Of a stretch of DNA of 64,000 bases, positions 49,969-58,511 are shown piece by piece. Below the pieces are notes generated by a model. That model did no database searches and was not told the origin of the DNA. It worked only from the letters and a program-made list of their open reading frames with translations. This DNA comes from UBA3006 sp036746695 (GTDB lineage Bacteria > Actinomycetota > Acidimicrobiia > Acidimicrobiales > Ilumatobacteraceae): the NCBI GenBank assembly GCA_036746695.1, contig DAIODP010000001.1, forward strand, positions 1,860,001 to 1,924,000, in the 5' to 3' direction. Positions within the stretch are counted from its first letter, which is position 1; each line of letters begins with the position of its first letter. The translations under genes and the position numbers were made by a program.

Positions 49969-51440
49969 GCAGGCACCTCAATTGCAATCTCCACGATGAA
50001 GCGGGCACCCACGATGCCATCTTGCCGATTCTCTGCCCAAATACGTCCGCCATGCAGGGTGATGTGTTCAAGCGCAAGCGCCAATCCAAGACCGGCCCCT
50101 TCTTGACCGAAACGTTTTCCGGCTGCAGCGCCTCTCGAGAATCGTTCGAAGATCTTCTCCGATTCGCCGTCGATCAGCCCCTCGCCATTGTCCTCAACAA
50201 CGATCCAGATATTTCCGATGGGTTCGTCTTCGTCTGCCAATTGAACGTGCACAGTCGGGCGCCCTCCACTATGGACTCTGGCGTTATCAATAAGGTTCGC
50301 GAGTACGCGCGCCAGACGTCGTTTGTCGCCGCGAATCACCACCGATTCCACGTCGGCAGAAACACGCACCTCGGTTTTTGGCATGCTGCTCACCGAGATG
50401 GCTTGCCGAACGAATTCGTGCGCAACAAGCGGTTCTTTCACTAAACGAATTGCTCCCGCATCAAAACGAGAGATCTCGAGTAGGTCTTCCACCAGTCCCT
50501 GGAACCTTGCAACGTCACCAACAAGCAAGTCAAGAGCGGCTTGCGACCTTTCCGATAATTCGTCACGGCGCGACTCCATCACTTGCACAGAGGCCGCAAG
50601 TGTCATGAGTGGGGATCGCAATTCGTGGCTGACGTCTGACGTAAACCGTGCGTCGCGTTCCACGCGCTGTTGCATTGCAGAAACCATGTCGTTAAACGCG
50701 GCCGTCAACACTTGCAAGTCCGGATCGTCAGTTGGCTCAAGTCGGGTATCAAGGCTTCCATCAGCGATTGCTCGTGCGGCCTGGGCTGCGTTTGCAAGTG
50801 GTCGTACGGCGCGCCGTGAGGCGAACAATCCGAGACCAAAACCAACCAAGATGGTGATGAAAGCAGAAAAGAGGAGTGCGATCTGCACGCTGCGAAGTGC
50901 CTCGCGTACTTCACGCAAATTATCTAACTCAAAATATGTAGCGTTTGCCCGTTCCAGGCGAATGCCAACAATCAACGCCTGGCCGTTACGAACCGATGTT
51001 GTCATGATCGCCGCTTTTCGTTGGCTAATCACTTGGTCTTTCAAGATCGGGGGGATCGCAGATTCGGTGAACAATTGGCTGGTTCCCGTCCACTTGCCAT
51101 CCATGAATAATAAGCGATGGGAATCACCAACTTGGTTAAGTGCCATTTCGATCGCCGAGCGATCGGCCAACAAATCGTTCTGAACGCGTCTTGCATTGGC
51201 GAAGGCCAGATTGATTTCGGCTCTTTCACGTTGTTGCATCAAACTTGTTCGAGTGAAACTGTATGTAGTTGTTGCGAGAACACCGGCAAGGATCATTGAT
51301 CCAACTCCGAAGATGATCAGTATTCGATTTCGTAGGCCAATTCGCTTCGGCCGTATTCGTTTGGCGACAGTACGGATAATTCGACGAGCCCTCGTCAGTC
51401 GGTATCGCGCTTTGGATACGTCGTCGAGAGGATCAATCAC
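49965..51440 (-). CDS. Sensor histidine kinase, MtrB-like
   Basis: A 491-residue membrane kinase: TM1 about 38-58, an extracytoplasmic sensor of about 125 residues, TM2 about 187-207, HAMP about 208-260, H-box FTSDVSHELRSPLMTL with His272, then N-box NLIDNARVHSGG and G-boxes DNGEGL and GAGLGLAL. It would phosphorylate the response regulator encoded just upstream. GTG start overlaps the regulator stop (GTGA). In actinobacteria this pair (MtrAB) links envelope state to division and wall hydrolases; assignment to MtrB rests on layout and the following lipoprotein. Confidence 0.92.
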   Translation of the reverse strand: MIDPLDDVSKARYRLTRARRIIRTVAKRIRPKRIGLRNRILIIFGVGSMILAGVLATTTYSFTRTSLMQQRERAEINLAFANARRVQNDLLADRSAIEMALNQVGDSHRLLFMDGKWTGTSQLFTESAIPPILKDQVISQRKAAIMTTSVRNGQALIVGIRLERANATYFELDNLREVREALRSVQIALLFSAFITILVGFGLGLFASRRAVRPLANAAQAARAIADGSLDTRLEPTDDPDLQVLTAAFNDMVSAMQQRVERDARFTSDVSHELRSPLMTLAASVQVMESRRDELSERSQAALDLLVGDVARFQGLVEDLLEISRFDAGAIRLVKEPLVAHEFVRQAISVSSMPKTEVRVSADVESVVIRGDKRRLARVLANLIDNARVHSGGRPTVHVQLADEDEPIGNIWIVVEDNGEGLIDGESEKIFERFSRGAAAGKRFGQEGAGLGLALALEHITLHGGRIWAENRQDGIVGARFIVEIAIEVPA

Positions 51441-52126
51441 GATTGCAGGCGATAACCAAGCCCCCGTACGGTTACTACGTGGGTTGGATTGGCGGGATCG
51501 ACTTCAATTTTCATCCGCAAGCGACGTATGTGCACATCAACAAGTCGGCCATCGCCGAAGTATCCGTAGCCCCACACTTTGTCCAGCAGCAGTTCGCGGC
51601 TGAAGACGCCCCCTGGGTCGTGCGCCAATTCGCACAACAGGCGAAACTCGGTTTTGGTAAGGACCACTTCGTCATGGTCGAGTAATACTTTCCCTTCGTC
51701 TGGGATGATTTCTAGATTTCCAAATTGCAGTTTCGCATGGCCAGTTGAAGAAGGCTTGGCCCTTCGAAGGAGCGCCCTAATTCGAGCAGCCAGTTCTTTG
51801 GGTGCGAATGGCTTCGTGAGATAGTCGTCCGCACCCGCCTCGAGGCCAGCAACAACGTCGTGTGTGTCGGCTCTAGCGGTAACCATGACAACAGGAACAT
51901 CGCTCAGTTTGCGAATGTTGCGACACAATTCAAAGCCGTCGATTCCGGGCAGCATGATGTCGATAAGCACGACATCGGTCGGTGTGCGTTGGAAGACATC
52001 GATAGCCTCTTCGCCGCTTGACGCCTCATGAACTATCCAGCCCTCGTCTTCAAGGGCCAGCTTTACCGACGCACGAATTCGCTCATCGTCTTCGACGGTT
52101 AAAACGCTGATCCCCACAGACATCAT
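51437..52126 (-). CDS. OmpR-family response regulator, MtrA-like
   Basis: A 229-residue regulator: receiver with acidic pair EDDE (12-15), phospho-acceptor Asp56 (VVLIDIMLPGIDGFEL), and Lys in TKPFAP; the C-terminal winged helix reads LTKTEFRLLCELAHDPGGVF and GDGRLVDVHIRRLRMKIE. It binds DNA after phosphorylation by the kinase encoded downstream. Two adjacent ATGs (52126, 52123) follow the suhB-like stop by 2 nt. Upstream extension to 52345 is antisense-like composition and rejected. Confidence 0.94.
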   Translation of the reverse strand: MMSVGISVLTVEDDERIRASVKLALEDEGWIVHEASSGEEAIDVFQRTPTDVVLIDIMLPGIDGFELCRNIRKLSDVPVVMVTARADTHDVVAGLEAGADDYLTKPFAPKELAARIRALLRRAKPSSTGHAKLQFGNLEIIPDEGKVLLDHDEVVLTKTEFRLLCELAHDPGGVFSRELLLDKVWGYGYFGDGRLVDVHIRRLRMKIEVDPANPTHVVTVRGLGYRLQS

Positions 52127-52128
52127 TG

Positions 52129-52929
52129 TTACTCGCTGGCAACGCTCGCAGCGGTGATGAGAGCCGCAAGGGGTTCGAAGATCCTTGGTGGGCTGACGAG
52201 CAGTTCTGCAGGCCGAACGGGCCCACCAGAAAAGTCTCCCGATATGCAGCCTGCCTCGCGGGCGATCAGTTCGCCTGCGGCAATATCCCACGGAAACAAG
52301 TTTTCTTCGAAGTAGGCGTCCAATCGGCCGCATGCAACGAAACAAAGATCAATTGATGCTGCGCCAAATCTGCGGATGTCTCGAATGTCGTGAATTATCC
52401 GCGATACGCGCCTGGCTTGGATGGTGCGGGCATCAGCCGAATAGCTGAAACCTGTGCACACCAATGCCTGCGAAACGTCGTCGATGTCATTGCATTGGAT
52501 GGGCTGGTTGTTCAGAAATGCGCCGCCGCCACGTGTTGCGGTAAACATTTCATCAAGCGCTGGGATGTAGACAACTCCTGCAAGCGGGCCGCTGCTATCG
52601 GTGGCTCCGATGGATACGGCCCAGTTGGGTAGGGCGTATAGGAAGTTGGTCGTTCCATCTATCGGATCGATGTACCACGTGATTTCAGTAGAACCAGAGT
52701 GCGCCGCGCCTTCTTCGCCCACCACCGAGTCGAGCGGCCGCAATGTGCGAAGGCCATCAAAGATCATCGTTTCTGATGCGCGATCGAACTCCGTCACCAT
52801 GTCGGTTCCGGTCGATTTCGTTTGAACGTTGTGCAGCCCAGCTTTTCGACCCGCTAGAGCCATGTCTCCTGCAGCACGTGCCAATTGCTTTGCAATGCCA
52901 AGCGCCTCATCGGCCGCAGCAAGCGTCAT
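52129..52929 (-). CDS. suhB: Inositol-1-monophosphatase family protein
   Basis: A 266-residue Mg-dependent sugar phosphatase: VVGEEG (metal Glu), WYIDPIDGTTNFLYALPNWA (DPIDGT signature) and FPWDIAAGELIAREAGC (C-terminal WD motif). Family members act on myo-inositol 1-phosphate, histidinol phosphate or fructose 1,6-bisphosphate; inositol phosphatase is the most likely in actinobacteria, where inositol lipids occur. ATG at 52929 overlaps the stop of the membrane-protein gene (ATGA), and the regulator gene follows by 2 nt. Confidence 0.9.
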   Translation of the reverse strand: MTLAAADEALGIAKQLARAAGDMALAGRKAGLHNVQTKSTGTDMVTEFDRASETMIFDGLRTLRPLDSVVGEEGAAHSGSTEITWYIDPIDGTTNFLYALPNWAVSIGATDSSGPLAGVVYIPALDEMFTATRGGGAFLNNQPIQCNDIDDVSQALVCTGFSYSADARTIQARRVSRIIHDIRDIRRFGAASIDLCFVACGRLDAYFEENLFPWDIAAGELIAREAGCISGDFSGGPVRPAELLVSPPRIFEPLAALITAASVASE

Positions 52930-53195
52930 TGGTCGGAAATTTCTCGCCACTCGCCAACGGCTCGAAGAACCAGTACGGCAACAATGCTCATTCCAATCGC
53001 GCCCGTTAACGAACCAACCAACAAACCAAGTCCGGTACCTACTTGGCACGAACCGGAACACTGCACGTCAACAAGCGAATAACCAATCGCTCCACCAGCG
53101 AGGCCAGCAATACAAATTGCCGCAAAGGCAATGGCGCGTGCAAGTGGCGATGGAAGTGCAGAAAGTTGGCGATCTTGCGAACCGGGGTTTGACAC
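52926..53195 (-). CDS. Small membrane protein, hypothetical
   Basis: About 89 residues with two TM segments (AIAFAAICIAGLAGGAIGYS and GLGLLVGSLTGAIGMSIVAV) joined by a short loop with two cysteines (VQCSGSCQVG). I recognise no family. GTG at 53195 is favoured because TACGAT (53202-53207, minus) lies 6 nt upstream, matching the leaderless pattern; the frame is open to an ATG at 53258, but that would overlap dinB by about 40 bp. It is first in the operon suhB-like, regulator, kinase, lipoprotein. Confidence 0.7.
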   Translation of the reverse strand: MSNPGSQDRQLSALPSPLARAIAFAAICIAGLAGGAIGYSLVDVQCSGSCQVGTGLGLLVGSLTGAIGMSIVAVLVLRAVGEWREISDQ

Positions 53196-53200
53196 AGGGT

Positions 53201-53207
53201 TATCGTA
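53201..53207. promoter_or_regulatory. Shared -10 of the divergent dinB and membrane-protein promoters
   Basis: The heptamer TATCGTA contains TATCGT on the plus strand (10 nt before the dinB GTG) and TACGAT on the minus strand (6 nt before the GTG at 53195). One AT-rich element therefore seems to serve as -10 in both directions. Confidence 0.55.
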
Positions 53208-53216
53208 GTTGTCACC

Positions 53217-54497
53217 GTGGTTCACTTTGTAAACGCACCTTCGCGAACGATTTTGCATGTTGACATGGACATGTTTTTTGTGGCGGTTGAGTTGCGTCGC
53301 CGCCCAGAACTACGTGGCCTTCCCGTTGTCGTTGGGGGTGACGGTCGGCGCGGTGTTGTTGCCGCGGCTTCATACGAAGCCCGTCGGTACGGTGTCTTTT
53401 CAGCCATGCCCGCATCGCGTGCCCGCAAACTGTGCCCCAACGCAGTTTTTATCCCGGGCGATATGGACGAGTATGTAAAAGTCAGTGCGCAGGTGTTTGA
53501 AATCTTTCATGACTACACACCTTTAGTGGAGGGGCTTTCGCTGGATGAGGCGTTTCTCGATGTAACTGGTTCCTTGCGGGCGATCGGATCGGGCGTGCAT
53601 ATTGCGACCGAGATCAGGCGCCGCGTGCTTGATAAGATTGGTCTCGTCTGTTGCGTTGGGGTTGCGCCAAGCAAGTTCATTGCAAAACTTGCATCCAAGC
53701 ACGCGAAGCCAGTCGCTGATGCGAGCGGTGTTCGGCCCGGCTTGGGCGTTTACGAGGTGTTGGCAGGTGACGAACTTGCTTTCGTCCGTCCGATGCATGT
53801 CAAATCTTTGTGGGGCGTTGGCCCGGTAACACTGGAAAAACTGACAAGACTTGGCATTACAACCGTCAATGACCTGGCAGCCATAGATGTTCGAGCACTG
53901 GCAGGGATCGTTGGAGATGGTCACGCGCAGCACCTGCACAATTTGGCTCACGCCCTAGATGACCGTGAGGTGGTGCCCAATCGAGAATCAAAGTCAATTG
54001 GAAACGAGGAAACGTTTTCCAACGATCTGTATTCGGTGGAAGATGTTCGGGCGCATGTTGTTCGTCTGATTGATTCGGTATCGAAGCGTTGCCGCGACGA
54101 ATCTCAATGGCCTCGGACGTGCACCCTCAAGATTAAGTATTCGGACTTTCAGACCGTTACTCGTTCGCACACAGAGGACACTGCAGTAACGAGCTCCCAA
54201 GCGATGTTGAGAATGCTGGAGCCGCTGTTGTCAACCATTGATGTTTCGCGTGGGGTCCGGCTCGTGGGTGTGAGTGCTCGTAATTTTGACGTTGATGGAC
54301 ATCAGCTGTCGCTGTTCGATGAGGGAATTCAAAGTAGCGATGCAGCGGTGCTTGATGAGGCATGGGCTCCGGCAACGCAGGCCATTGACGACATTCGTGA
54401 GCGTTTCGGCGATAACGCGATTCGCCCTGCCAGCACCCTCAAATCGACGGATTCATCTGCCAGCACGCCGTGGGGGCCAAGAAGCACTTCAGAATAA
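53217..54497 (+). CDS. dinB: DNA polymerase IV (Y-family translesion polymerase)
   Basis: A 426-residue Y-family polymerase: ILHVDMDMFFVAVELRRRP (metal-binding Asp and steric-gate Phe), YTPLVEGLSLDEAFLDVTG (SLDE catalytic pair), then helix-hairpin-helix KSLWGVGPVTLEKLTRLGIT and the little-finger domain. It copies damaged templates at low fidelity. GTG at 53217 gives a short N-terminus before the catalytic strand. There is no visible LexA-type box (GAAC-N4-GTTC) in the short upstream region. Confidence 0.94.
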   Translation: MVHFVNAPSRTILHVDMDMFFVAVELRRRPELRGLPVVVGGDGRRGVVAAASYEARRYGVFSAMPASRARKLCPNAVFIPGDMDEYVKVSAQVFEIFHDYTPLVEGLSLDEAFLDVTGSLRAIGSGVHIATEIRRRVLDKIGLVCCVGVAPSKFIAKLASKHAKPVADASGVRPGLGVYEVLAGDELAFVRPMHVKSLWGVGPVTLEKLTRLGITTVNDLAAIDVRALAGIVGDGHAQHLHNLAHALDDREVVPNRESKSIGNEETFSNDLYSVEDVRAHVVRLIDSVSKRCRDESQWPRTCTLKIKYSDFQTVTRSHTEDTAVTSSQAMLRMLEPLLSTIDVSRGVRLVGVSARNFDVDGHQLSLFDEGIQSSDAAVLDEAWAPATQAIDDIRERFGDNAIRPASTLKSTDSSASTPWGPRSTSE

Positions 54498-54543
54498 TCA
54501 TCGTGACATTGAGTTTTTACTCAATCCGTGCGAGACTGTGCGT

Positions 54544-54894
54544 ATGCCACTTTCCGATGATGAGCAAAGAATCCTTCGCGATATCGAGCAGCAACTGCAA
54601 ACCGATGAACGTTTCGCTACTGCCGTGTCTCCTTCGGGGCTCTATCGACATTCGGTCAAAACGGTTCGCTGGGCTGCGCTTGGAGTGATTGCATCGCTGG
54701 TCTTCACTGTTGTTTCGTTGCAGGTGCATTTCATTTTGGCATTCGCTGGTTTCCTCGGAATGCTGGCATGCGTTCTGGTGATCGAGCGCCAGCTGCGTGC
54801 GATGAGCAAGGTTGGCCTTAAGGATGTGGCGGCAAGCATTCGTGGTTCGCGAATGGCGGCACAGGCTATGCGCTCCAAATTCGGCCGCGAGTAG
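54544..54894 (+). CDS. DUF3040 family membrane protein
   Basis: A 116-residue protein starting MPLSDDEQRILRDIEQQLQ, the hallmark of actinobacterial DUF3040 proteins, followed by two TM segments (AALGVIASLVFTVVSLQV and FILAFAGFLGMLACVLVIER) and a basic tail. Function unknown; the family is almost restricted to Actinomycetota and often sits near dinB or the mra cluster. ATG at 54544 lies 6 nt behind GAGACT, a weak -10. Confidence 0.9.
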   Translation: MPLSDDEQRILRDIEQQLQTDERFATAVSPSGLYRHSVKTVRWAALGVIASLVFTVVSLQVHFILAFAGFLGMLACVLVIERQLRAMSKVGLKDVAASIRGSRMAAQAMRSKFGRE

Positions 54895-54911
54895 TTCGGG
54901 CAGGCTCGTAA

Positions 54912-55772
54912 GTGGCCGAACACAGTGGTTTTCTCGCCGTAGATATTGGTGGCACCAAACTTGCAACAGCAATCGTTGCGCACGATGGGGTAGTAGTCGC
55001 TCGTAGTCAGGCTCCGACACCGAAAACGGACGTATGGGGAGTGCTGTCAAAACTGATTGCGCAACAACTTTCATCCACGCCACTTGCGTTGACCTCGGTA
55101 GGTGTCGGTTGCGGCGGCCCGATGGAATTTGGAGGCGACCACGTATCTCCATTGAACATTCAGGACTGGCGCAACTTTCCATTACGCCAACATTTGAGTG
55201 AACTTACTCAGTTGCCAGTTTTTATTGCTAACGATGCTCAGGCAATCGTGCTTGGCGAAACATGGTGCGGTGCTGCTCAGGGAAGAGACGATGTATTAGG
55301 CATGGTGGTGTCAACGGGCGTGGGAGGAGGATTGCTTTCTCGCGGCCAACTGGTGGTTGGTCGTTTGGGCAATGCTGGCCATATCGGACATATCAACGTG
55401 CAACCCGACGGCCGGTTGTGTGCTTGTGGAGCCCGGGGTTGCTTAGAGGCCTACGCATCAGGGCCATCGATCGCCCGCATTACGGGTACGCCCGCCGAAA
55501 GCGCATCACTCGAAACCGTGCTGACAACTGGTCGTTATGTCGGTATGGCAATTGCATCTGCTGCGGCCATGCTGGACTTCGATTTGGTGGTGATCGGAGG
55601 GTCGGTTGCCCTTGGCTTCGGAGAGCCATTTTTTGCAGCGGTTCAGCAGGAAGTGGAGCAATCTGCACGGTTGGACTTTCTCCAAGGGATGCAAGTGAAG
55701 CCGGTGGGGCTGGGGGTCGATTCTCCATTGGTTGGGGCTGCAGCCGTGGCGCGTATGGCGACTATCGTTTAG
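54912..55772 (+). CDS. ROK-family sugar kinase (glucokinase-like)
   Basis: A 286-residue ROK protein: LAVDIGGTKLATAIV (ATP loop), VFIANDAQAIVLGE (catalytic Asp in the ND motif), GMVVSTGVGGG, and the ROK zinc signature GHINVQPDGRLCACGARGCLEAYASG (seen in two halves; His, then CxCGxxGC). No DNA-binding N-terminus, so it is a kinase, not a regulator. Probably phosphorylates glucose or a related hexose. GTG start at 54912; no clear ribosome-binding site. Confidence 0.9.
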   Translation: MAEHSGFLAVDIGGTKLATAIVAHDGVVVARSQAPTPKTDVWGVLSKLIAQQLSSTPLALTSVGVGCGGPMEFGGDHVSPLNIQDWRNFPLRQHLSELTQLPVFIANDAQAIVLGETWCGAAQGRDDVLGMVVSTGVGGGLLSRGQLVVGRLGNAGHIGHINVQPDGRLCACGARGCLEAYASGPSIARITGTPAESASLETVLTTGRYVGMAIASAAAMLDFDLVVIGGSVALGFGEPFFAAVQQEVEQSARLDFLQGMQVKPVGLGVDSPLVGAAAVARMATIV

Positions 55773-55775
55773 CAA

Positions 55776-56996
55776 ATGCATCCCTCTTACAGCGCTGAAG
55801 CAGAGCAGTACCGAGCAAAGGTTCAGCAATTTCTCGCAGACAACTTGCCGAAGAATTGGAAAGGTACTGGTTCGCTCGAAGGTGAAGAACTAGAGAGTTT
55901 TGTTCGCGGATGGCGGCCAGTGTTGGCGAAGAGTGGCTACTTGGCACCTGGCTGGCCGGTTGCATATGGCGGCGGCGGTCTGTCGGCGCTAGAGCAAGTA
56001 ATCGTTGCAGAAGAATTTGAGCGGGCTGGTGTCCCGACTGGCGGCCCTAACGATGTGTTCAGCATTCAGATGCTTGGAAACACGTTGTTGTTGTTCGGAA
56101 CCGAAGAACAGAAGAAGCACTTTCTGCCGCGAATTATTTCCGGCGAAGACACGTGGTGCCAGGGATATAGCGAGCCCAACGCTGGAAGCGATCTTTCCAA
56201 TGTTGGGTTGAAGGCCGTGCTCGATGGCGATCAATGGATCATCAACGGTCAAAAGATTTGGACCTCTGCAGGACATCTAGCCGACCACATTTTTACGCTT
56301 GCACGAACCGACCCAGACTCGCCGAAGCACAAGGGCATTTCATTCCTGTTGGTTGACATGCGTCAGCCAGGCATCGAGGTTCGTCCAATCAAGATGATTT
56401 CGGGCGAAAGCGAATTCAACGAAGTTTTTTACACAGACGCAACGACACCAAAAGATCAAGTTGTCGGTGGTGTCAACAACGGTTGGGCAGTTGCCATGGG
56501 TCTGCTTGGTTTCGAACGAGGAGAGGCTGCAGCAACCGCACCGATTCGTTTCGCTGCTGAAGTTGATCGCCTGTTAGCGCTTGCAAAAGAGCGAGGCGTA
56601 AACAACGATCCCCGAATGCGGCAAAAGTTGGCATGGTGCTACTCGCAAGTTCAAGTGATGAAGTACTTGGGAATGCGCACATTGACTAAGTTTCTTGCAG
56701 GCCATCACCCAGGGCCCGACGGTGCAATTTTTAAATTGTTCTGGAGCGAGTATCACAAAATCGTCACCGAAATTGGTGTTGATATTTTGGGAATGGACGC
56801 ACTCGTACCTTCGGGCAGGAAGCCTTCAAGCGCATTCCAAACCGATGACGCCGGTGCTCCAAACGACTCGATGAGTTGGGCAATGACCTTCTTGAATGCT
56901 CGGGCTGGCACCATTTATGCTGGCTCTTCGCAGATTCAGCGAAACATCATTGGCGAGATGGTGCTTGGATTGCCTAAGGAACCGAAGCCGGGTTGA
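55776..56996 (+). CDS. Acyl-CoA dehydrogenase
   Basis: A 406-residue flavoprotein of the acyl-CoA dehydrogenase fold: YSEPNAGSDLSNVGLKAVLD (FAD/substrate strand), WTSAGHLADHIFTLARTDPD, the middle beta domain, and C-terminal GTIYAGSSQIQRNIIGEMVLGLPKEP. It resembles the FadE-type group with the YSEP motif used on branched or steroid-derived acyl-CoAs in actinobacteria. No partner acyl-CoA genes are adjacent; it starts 3 nt after the ROK gene. Chain preference unknown. Confidence 0.93.
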   Translation: MHPSYSAEAEQYRAKVQQFLADNLPKNWKGTGSLEGEELESFVRGWRPVLAKSGYLAPGWPVAYGGGGLSALEQVIVAEEFERAGVPTGGPNDVFSIQMLGNTLLLFGTEEQKKHFLPRIISGEDTWCQGYSEPNAGSDLSNVGLKAVLDGDQWIINGQKIWTSAGHLADHIFTLARTDPDSPKHKGISFLLVDMRQPGIEVRPIKMISGESEFNEVFYTDATTPKDQVVGGVNNGWAVAMGLLGFERGEAAATAPIRFAAEVDRLLALAKERGVNNDPRMRQKLAWCYSQVQVMKYLGMRTLTKFLAGHHPGPDGAIFKLFWSEYHKIVTEIGVDILGMDALVPSGRKPSSAFQTDDAGAPNDSMSWAMTFLNARAGTIYAGSSQIQRNIIGEMVLGLPKEPKPG

Positions 56997-57000
56997 TGAG

Positions 57001-57279
57001 ATGAGTGCTCGCACGTATGTCGGCCTTTTGTTCGCGATCATCGCACGCCCGTGGTTGTGGGTGACTGCAGTTCGCCAGGGCTGGCGCATGGTGCCCACTC
57101 GCTGGTGGACACGAGCGCCGTTTCTTCCAGTTCCTGCAAAGGCGTACGTGCGGTTTCGCCTTATCACCCAATACGGCACGGCGGATCATGACCCGTATAT
57201 ATATGACGTAATCGACTACCTGGAATGGTCGCGAGATTGGCACAGTACCAACCGCTCGAACGGGCGACGCCGAGGCTGA
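57001..57279 (+). CDS. Small hypothetical protein upstream of the HNH nuclease
   Basis: A 92-residue basic protein with one hydrophobic N-terminal segment (YVGLLFAIIARPWLWVTAV) and a Trp/Arg/Pro-rich middle (WRMVPTRWWTRAPFLPVPAK), ending DYLEWSRDWHSTNRSNGRRR. I recognise no named family. ATG at 57001, 4 nt after the acyl-CoA dehydrogenase stop, and 3 nt before the HNH gene, so it is part of the same transcript. Likely membrane-associated. Confidence 0.75.
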   Translation: MSARTYVGLLFAIIARPWLWVTAVRQGWRMVPTRWWTRAPFLPVPAKAYVRFRLITQYGTADHDPYIYDVIDYLEWSRDWHSTNRSNGRRRG

Positions 57280-57282
57280 ACC

Positions 57283-57780
57283 ATGAGAAGCGCGCTCGTT
57301 CTTAATGCAACTTACGAGCCGCTGAGTGTCGTGTCTGCCCGCAGGGCCGTGTGCCTTGTGCTGTCCAGCAAGGCCGAAATCATTGAAGACGACGGCACGC
57401 ATATTCATGCCGAGACCTTAAGCATTCCTTCACCACTCGTTATTCGGTTGCGCTACGTGGTCAAGGTTCCGTATCACCGACGAACGGCTTTGTCGCGACG
57501 CGCTGTGTTCGCTCGAGACGATCACCGATGCCAATACTGCGGCGGTGTGGCAGACAGCATCGACCATGTTCTGCCACGTTCGCGCGGAGGCATGAACGTT
57601 TGGGAAAATGTGACCGCAGCATGTAGGCCGTGCAATTTGCGCAAGCGCGACCGCACGCCGGAAGAGGCGGGTATGGCGCTCGCTTCCGTGCCGCTCGTAC
57701 CGCGCGAACTTGCTTGGGTCACTGTCTCGGTAGGCAGTGTGCCCGAGGTGTGGAAACAATACCTTGCCCAAGCCTCCTAA
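57283..57780 (+). CDS. HNH endonuclease
   Basis: A 165-residue protein with a compact C-terminal HNH domain: FARDDHRCQYCGG, DSIDHVLPRSRGGMNVWENV and AACRPCNLRKRDRTPEEAGM, i.e. two CxxC zinc knuckles around the His-Asn-His core. The N-terminus (LVLNATYEPLSVVSARRAV) is the conserved start of the actinobacterial/cyanobacterial HNH family that opens with LNATYEPL. Its cellular role is not established. Its 3' end overlaps the following lipoate ligase-like frame. Confidence 0.9.
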   Translation: MRSALVLNATYEPLSVVSARRAVCLVLSSKAEIIEDDGTHIHAETLSIPSPLVIRLRYVVKVPYHRRTALSRRAVFARDDHRCQYCGGVADSIDHVLPRSRGGMNVWENVTAACRPCNLRKRDRTPEEAGMALASVPLVPRELAWVTVSVGSVPEVWKQYLAQAS

Positions 57781-58441
57781 CACACAGTGGTTAGTACAGC
57801 AACTGCACTGCAGCGCATCTGAACAACACGCAAGAGATTTTTCGCCGAAACGAAGCGTATTCGACGTCCGTATCAATCAATCCGCGCTCGTGCTTGGCTC
57901 CCGTCAAACGCCAGAGCTTGTAGACGCCGATGCCTGTGCCCGAGAAAATATTGAAATCGTGCGGCGGAGAAGTGGTGGTGGCGTCGTCTTTCTGGTTCCT
58001 GGTGAGCATGTTTGGCTGGACATCGTCATCCCGCGGACCGACGAATTGTGGGTTGATGACGTTGCATCATCAATGTGGTGGCTTGGCGAAGTCTGGGTTC
58101 GCGCATTGGCAGAAATTGGAATCGATGGAGCAGAAGTTCACCGCGGCAAGTTGGTTAATGATGCCTGGGGCGAGTTGATTTGTTTCGCGGGCGTTGGGCC
58201 CGGCGAAGTAACCCTTTCGACAACAGATCAAAAGGTTGTCGGCATCAGCCAAAGGCGCACCCGTGAATATGCATCGTTCCAGTGCACGGTCTTTCACAAC
58301 TGGGCGCCCGATCGGTTCGGGCCCCTTCTTCGTGTGCTCCCAGGTGCGCCCGCTCAGATCGAAGAGCGTGTAGCCACTGTTTCTGCTGGCACAGATGCCA
58401 TGGTCAATGCGGTTGTGAAGCAACTGCAATTCAACCCGTAA
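57737..58441 (+). CDS. Lipoate-protein ligase A-like protein
   Basis: Up to 234 residues of the BPL/LplA/LipB fold: IVRRRSGGGVVFLVPGEHVW (the RRxSGGG substrate motif), VHRGKLVNDAWGELICFAG and TTDQKVVGISQRRTREYASF with the Lys expected at the catalytic site. It would transfer lipoate or octanoate to a protein lysine. The true start is unclear: GTG 57737 or TTG 57764, both inside the end of the HNH gene. It lacks the C-terminal accessory domain of E. coli LplA, so it may be an octanoyl or partner-dependent type. Confidence 0.8.
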   Translation: MCPRCGNNTLPKPPNTQWLVQQLHCSASEQHARDFSPKRSVFDVRINQSALVLGSRQTPELVDADACARENIEIVRRRSGGGVVFLVPGEHVWLDIVIPRTDELWVDDVASSMWWLGEVWVRALAEIGIDGAEVHRGKLVNDAWGELICFAGVGPGEVTLSTTDQKVVGISQRRTREYASFQCTVFHNWAPDRFGPLLRVLPGAPAQIEERVATVSAGTDAMVNAVVKQLQFNP

Positions 58442-58511
58442 CTGCCGTAATCCCGCAGGATTGCCTCATGTTCCTTAAACCGCTCTTGGCCGCTGCACGC
58501 CCAAAACAAAG

